Origin: Streptomyces halobius
Lineage (GTDB): Bacteria > Actinomycetota > Actinomycetes > Streptomycetales > Streptomycetaceae
Direction: 5' to 3'
DNA length: 64,000 nucleotides
Assembly: GCF_023277745.1 (NCBI RefSeq)
Contig: NZ_CP086322.1
Location: 3,534,001-3,598,000 of the forward strand
Below are positions 61,086-64,000 of the stretch, one piece after another; position 1 is the stretch's first letter; each line of letters begins with the position of its first letter. A program made the translations under genes and the position numbers. The notes under the pieces were generated by a model. It had not been told where the DNA came from. It was given only the letters and a program-made list of their open reading frames with translations, and made no database searches.

Positions 61086-62489
61086 ATGTCTGATCTTCCC
61101 CGCAAGGCGGTCACCCGCACCGCCAAGCTGGCCGCGCTGCCACTGGGGTTCGCCGGCCGTGCCACCTGGGGCCTGGGCAAACGGATCGGCGGGCGATCCG
61201 CCGAAATCGTCGGCCGTGAGCTCCAACAGCGCACCGCGGAGCAGCTCTTCAAGGTGCTCGGTGAGCTGAAGGGCGGCGCGATGAAGTTCGGTCAGGCGCT
61301 GTCCGTGTTCGAGTCGGCGCTGCCCGAGGAGATCGCCGGCCCGTACCGCGCCGCGCTGACGAAGCTTCAGGAAGCGGCTCCGCCGATGCCGACCAGCACG
61401 GTCCACTCCGTCCTGGCGGAACGGCTCGGCGAGGACTGGCGGGAGCTGTTCGAGGAGTTCGAGGACAAGCCGTCGGCGGCGGCGTCGATCGGGCAGGTGC
61501 ACCGGGCGGTGTGGCACGACGGCCGCGAGGTGGCCGTCAAGGTGCAGTACCCGGGGGCGGGGCAGGCGCTGCTGTCGGATCTGGCGCAGCTGAGCCGGTT
61601 CGCACGGCTGTTGGGCCCCCTGATCCCGGGGATGGACGTCAAGCCGCTGATCGCGGAACTGCGCGACCGGGTCTCGGAGGAGCTGGACTACGCCCTGGAG
61701 GCGGACGCCCAGCGGGCGCATGCCGAGGTGTTCGCGGACGATCCGGATGTGGTGGTGCCGGCCGTGGTGCACCAGAGCGACCAGGTGCTGGTGACCGAAT
61801 GGATAGACGGAATGCCGCTGTCCGAGGTGATCGCGGACGGCAGTCAGGAACAGCGGGACCGGGCCGGCCAGCTGCTGGCACGGTTCCTCTTCTCCGGGCC
61901 CGCCCGTACCGGCCTGCTGCACGCCGATCCGCACCCGGGCAACTTCCGGCTGCTGGCCGGGGACTCCCCGGACGGCCCCGCCGAGAAATGGCGGCTGGGG
62001 GTCCTGGACTTCGGGACCGTCGACCGGCTGCCCGACGGGCTGCCGCCGACGATCGGCACCTCGCTGCGGATGACGCTGGACGGCGAGGCCGAGGCGGTCT
62101 ATCAGCTGCTGTGCGAGGAGGGTTTCGTCAAGGAGTCCATCGCGCTGGATCCGGACTCGGTACTGGACTATCTGCTGCCGATCATCGAGCCGGCACAGGT
62201 CGAGGCGTTCACCTTCACCCGCGACTGGATGCGGAATCAGGCGACCCGCGTCGGCGACCCGCGCTCCCCCGCATACCAGTTGGGCAAACGGCTCAATCTG
62301 CCGCCCGCCTACCTCCTGATACACCGTGTGACATTGAGCACCATCGGGGTGCTGTGCCAGTTGGGGGCGACGGTACGGCTGCGCGATGAGCTGGAGGAGT
62401 GGATGCCCGGCTTTGTGCCCGTCCAGGAGCCAGGAGGCGATGACCTCGACGGCATGCCCGAGGAGACCGTCGGGGAGAGCACGGCCTGA
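61086..62489 (+). CDS. ABC1/AarF-type atypical protein kinase
   Basis: A 467-residue protein of the UbiB/ABC1 kinase-like family. The diagnostic motifs are FKVLGELKGGAMKFGQALS (the KxGQ motif), SAAASIGQVHRAVW (Ala-rich loop replacing the Gly-rich loop), VAVKVQYPG, TGLLHADPHPGNF (catalytic Asp) and VLDFGTVDRL (DFG). ABC1 proteins help ubiquinone or other isoprenoid-lipid metabolism elsewhere; actinobacteria make menaquinone, so the target here is open. ATG 61086 has GGAGGGG upstream. It follows the ThiF-like gene by 35 bp in the same direction, a pairing conserved in Streptomyces. Confidence 0.92.
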   Translation: MSDLPRKAVTRTAKLAALPLGFAGRATWGLGKRIGGRSAEIVGRELQQRTAEQLFKVLGELKGGAMKFGQALSVFESALPEEIAGPYRAALTKLQEAAPPMPTSTVHSVLAERLGEDWRELFEEFEDKPSAAASIGQVHRAVWHDGREVAVKVQYPGAGQALLSDLAQLSRFARLLGPLIPGMDVKPLIAELRDRVSEELDYALEADAQRAHAEVFADDPDVVVPAVVHQSDQVLVTEWIDGMPLSEVIADGSQEQRDRAGQLLARFLFSGPARTGLLHADPHPGNFRLLAGDSPDGPAEKWRLGVLDFGTVDRLPDGLPPTIGTSLRMTLDGEAEAVYQLLCEEGFVKESIALDPDSVLDYLLPIIEPAQVEAFTFTRDWMRNQATRVGDPRSPAYQLGKRLNLPPAYLLIHRVTLSTIGVLCQLGATVRLRDELEEWMPGFVPVQEPGGDDLDGMPEETVGESTA

Positions 62490-62559
62490 GCCCACCGGTC
62501 CGCGGCGGACCGCTGGTCGGCACCCCCGTCCGCCCGTGCGGCAGCCGGCGGTGCCGGCC

Positions 62560-62748
62560 TCACCACCAGCTGGAGTCGAGGCGGCCCTCGATGGCCCGGA
62601 GGTTCTCCCGCGCGCAGGCGTCGCAGAAGTAGCGGCGGGCGCCGTTCTCGACGGAGCAGGTCCAGGTCAGCGGGATTCCCTCGGCGACCGCACCGCAGCG
62701 GGCGCACACCGCGTTCCCACCGGTCAACTCCGCCTGTTCATGCGTCAT
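62560..62748 (-). CDS. Small zinc-ribbon protein
   Basis: A 62-residue protein with two CxxC knuckles, CARCG (about residue 15) and CDACA (about 43), separated by PLTWTCSVENGARRYF, and ending DSSWW. This is a treble-clef/zinc-ribbon pattern that could bind nucleic acid or protein. ATG 62748 follows GGTGG at 6 bp. Similar short genes precede wblC in other Streptomyces. Function is unknown. Confidence 0.82.
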   Translation of the reverse strand: MTHEQAELTGGNAVCARCGAVAEGIPLTWTCSVENGARRYFCDACARENLRAIEGRLDSSWW

Positions 62749-62858
62749 CTGGTCCACCGTCCGACGATATCCCCGCCAACCACCCGAAGACGGATGCAAC
62801 GCACCACGGGGCCCGCCCTGTCGGACGGACCCCGTAGCGGCGACACGGTGTTGTCGCG

Positions 62859-63176
62859 TTACTGCATCACGGCCATGGCCAGCGCGCGCCGCGCCCGGAG
62901 CGACGCGCGTTCGGCACGGCGCTGCATACGCCGCGCGGTCGCGAGCCGATAGGCCCTGCGTTCGGATTCCGCCTCCTGGAGGCGTTCACGCATTTGTGCA
63001 CGCGCCAGGGCTTCTGGAATGAGTTGCATCGCGAGGTTCCTGTTCTGGCGCGCCTCAAGCGCACCGGAGTTCACGGGAGCGGGTGTGTCGGTGAAAGACG
63101 GGTTCATCGTGGGGTCCTGCTTCTTGGGATCCCGTGTGACGGGACGGTCGATCGTTCCTGTGCCGGTGGTGTTCAT
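62859..63176 (-). CDS. Arg-rich hypothetical protein coupled to wblC
   Basis: A 105-residue protein. The first half is polar and probably disordered (NTTGTGTIDRPVTRDPKK). The second is one long basic amphipathic helix of about 50 residues (ARQNRNLAMQLIPEALARAQMRERLQEAESERRAYRLATARRMQRRAERASLRARRALAMAV), likely a coiled coil or nucleic-acid-binding helix. It starts in an ATGA overlap with the wblC stop, so translation is coupled and the protein probably belongs to the WblC response. I know no function for it. Confidence 0.8.
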   Translation of the reverse strand: MNTTGTGTIDRPVTRDPKKQDPTMNPSFTDTPAPVNSGALEARQNRNLAMQLIPEALARAQMRERLQEAESERRAYRLATARRMQRRAERASLRARRALAMAVMQ

Positions 63177-63526
63177 GCCGCGACCGGGTTCTTGCGCGGA
63201 CGGCCACGCGGACGCTTCCGCGGCACCACAACGCCCTGGACGAAGAGCTCCCCGCCCCAGACGCCCCACGGCTCACGGCGGTCCTTCGCGCCGGCGAGGC
63301 AGGCCTCCCGGACGGGACAGCTCTGGCACAGCGACTTGGCGTACTCGACATCGGCCGGGGACTCCGCGAAGAACACCTCCGGGTCGTAGGTGCGGCACGG
63401 AACAGCGGCGCCGAGGCGGTCGATCTCGTCGTCGAGCTCGGTGAGGGGCAGCAAGGAGTTCTCCTGAGGGTCGGGCGGAGGAATCAGGTCGGTCGATACG
63501 GACGGGGTGTGCGTCTGGAGTTGCAC
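63173..63526 (-). CDS. wblC: WhiB-like regulator WblC (WhiB7)
   Basis: A 117-residue Wbl protein of the WhiB7/WblC type, activator of intrinsic antibiotic-resistance genes (ribosome protection, methyltransferase, efflux) upon translation stress. The 4Fe-4S ligands are C44, C67, C70 and C76 (VPC...LCQSCPVREAC), with the GVWGG turn near residue 88. The AT-hook RGRPRK at about 105-110 is the WhiB7 hallmark absent from other Wbl proteins. GTG 63526 has GAGGAA upstream. The long leader with a terminator hairpin 60-90 nt before the start fits the attenuation control known for this gene. Confidence 0.95.
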   Translation of the reverse strand: MQLQTHTPSVSTDLIPPPDPQENSLLPLTELDDEIDRLGAAVPCRTYDPEVFFAESPADVEYAKSLCQSCPVREACLAGAKDRREPWGVWGGELFVQGVVVPRKRPRGRPRKNPVAA

Positions 63527-63576
63527 GGTGGTGTGTTCCTCGTCTGTTCGGCCCGGCTGGTGGCGGGCGCATGGGC

Positions 63577-63618
63577 AAAACAAAAGGGCCGCGGATCCCG
63601 GTGTGGGTTCCGCGGCCC
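63577..63618 (-). terminator. Intrinsic attenuator in the wblC leader
   Basis: On the minus strand a 10-bp stem GGGCCGCGGA / TCCGCGGCCC (extended by CCC/GGG) is followed directly by TTTTGTTTTG. That is a textbook rho-independent terminator, placed about 50 nt before the wblC start. Translation inhibitors are known to relieve termination at such leaders upstream of whiB7/wblC. Confidence 0.9.
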
Positions 63619-63645
63619 TGGAAGGTGCCGACCTGATCGTGCCGA

Positions 63646-63972
63646 TCAGGCTGGATCTCTCCAGGGTTCGAGGCCGCGGTAGGCCCACATTTCATGCGTC
63701 GTCTGGTACTGCTTCCGGGATCCGGCACCGACGGCCGCGTTGCAGGCAACGGCATTCGCCGCTGCCGCCACTGCTGCTACCGCAGGTGCCTCGGTCGGTC
63801 GCGCGGTGCGCTCACTGGCCGTCAGGACAGCGAGGAACTCGGGGCGCGCGGCCTCGGAACCGGACAGGCGGCCGAAGCCGGACAGACCGGTGCCAAGGAA
63901 CGAGGAGCCGAGGGCACAGGTGGCGACGACCGAAAGATCGGTCATTTTGTTGGTCTCGATAATGCTGATCAC
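63646..63972 (-). CDS. Leader ORF / small hypothetical protein upstream of wblC
   Basis: A 108-residue frame with good third-position GC. GTG 63972 is preceded by GAGGAGG at 8 bp. The N-terminal part is mildly hydrophobic (LSVVATCALGSSFLGTGLSGFG), the middle Ala-rich (VAAVAAAANAVACNAAVGAG), and the end is MWAYRGLEPWRDPA, 27 nt before the attenuator. That C-terminal 14-codon segment has its own ATG (63690) and could be a short uORF sensing ribosome stalling. Whether the whole frame or only the tail is translated cannot be decided here. The promoter must lie at or beyond the window end. Confidence 0.6.
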   Translation of the reverse strand: MISIIETNKMTDLSVVATCALGSSFLGTGLSGFGRLSGSEAARPEFLAVLTASERTARPTEAPAVAAVAAAANAVACNAAVGAGSRKQYQTTHEMWAYRGLEPWRDPA

Positions 63973-64000
63973 TGGTCTCGCCTCCTCTCGGCGTCTCGGT

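Overview
The window is about 64 kb of very GC-rich, gene-dense DNA with strong third-position GC bias. It is clearly actinobacterial and almost certainly from the core of a Streptomyces chromosome. The gene order matches the Streptomyces coelicolor region running from sigH down to wblC: rshA-sigH-dagK-wblE, then nagB-dasDCBA-dasR, then nrdAB, then sigR-rsrA, aroA-rsgA, hisN, catR, the UPF0182 gene and wblC. No phage, IS element or CRISPR array is visible. One end is cut inside a cation/H+ antiporter gene, and the other end falls just upstream of the wblC leader.

Layout. 0-7 kb: a zinc-finger and a GNAT protein, the osmotic-stress switch rshA-sigH, a lipid kinase, the Fe-S regulator WblE and a PdtaS-like sensor kinase. 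7-9.2 kb: a divergent TetR/SDR pair beside a repeat-rich spacer. 9.5-16.3 kb: the aminosugar locus, with nagB, the dasABCD chito-oligosaccharide ABC transporter/hydrolase operon and the global repressor DasR; DasR-type operators lie before nagB and in the dasA-dasR spacer. 16.3-19.4 kb: a DUF3311/sodium-solute symporter pair and a decayed Uma2 gene. 19.5-23.3 kb: a cobalamin riboswitch controlling class Ia ribonucleotide reductase nrdAB. 23.4-27.2 kb: a bifunctional-type PBP whose transpeptidase motifs are degenerate, peptide deformylase and a TPR protein. 28-32.7 kb: two coupled membrane HD-domain genes and the thiol-oxidative stress pair sigR-rsrA. 32.8-41.5 kb: an XRE-cupin regulator, an alpha/beta hydrolase, a SRAP protein, an M50B-type peptidase, aroA-rsgA, an SMR exporter, a TetR regulator, hisN and a CBS protein. 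41.7-46.2 kb: katA/catR sharing one perfect operator, and two identical initiator tRNA genes bracketing a Sel1/TPR repeat gene. 46.3-55.7 kb: UPF0182, PPA1309-like, PDZ-Lon-type protease, moaE, an epimerase, a DUF2342 metalloprotease and a Nudix hydrolase. 55.7-64 kb: a TerD-AIM24/AIM24/AIM24 operon, a YgjP-like peptidase, a frameshifted ThiF-like gene, an ABC1 kinase and the wblC (whiB7) antibiotic-resistance regulator with its attenuator.

A recurring theme is stress and nutrient sensing: SigH/RshA, SigR/RsrA, CatR, WblE, WblC, DasR and a B12 riboswitch all sit within 64 kb. Most non-standard signals are in the spacers. They include a DasR-like site before the sensor kinase, a pair of perfect DnaA boxes, a roughly 60-bp repeat found 3' of both TetR genes, and many short 15-19 bp tandem duplications.
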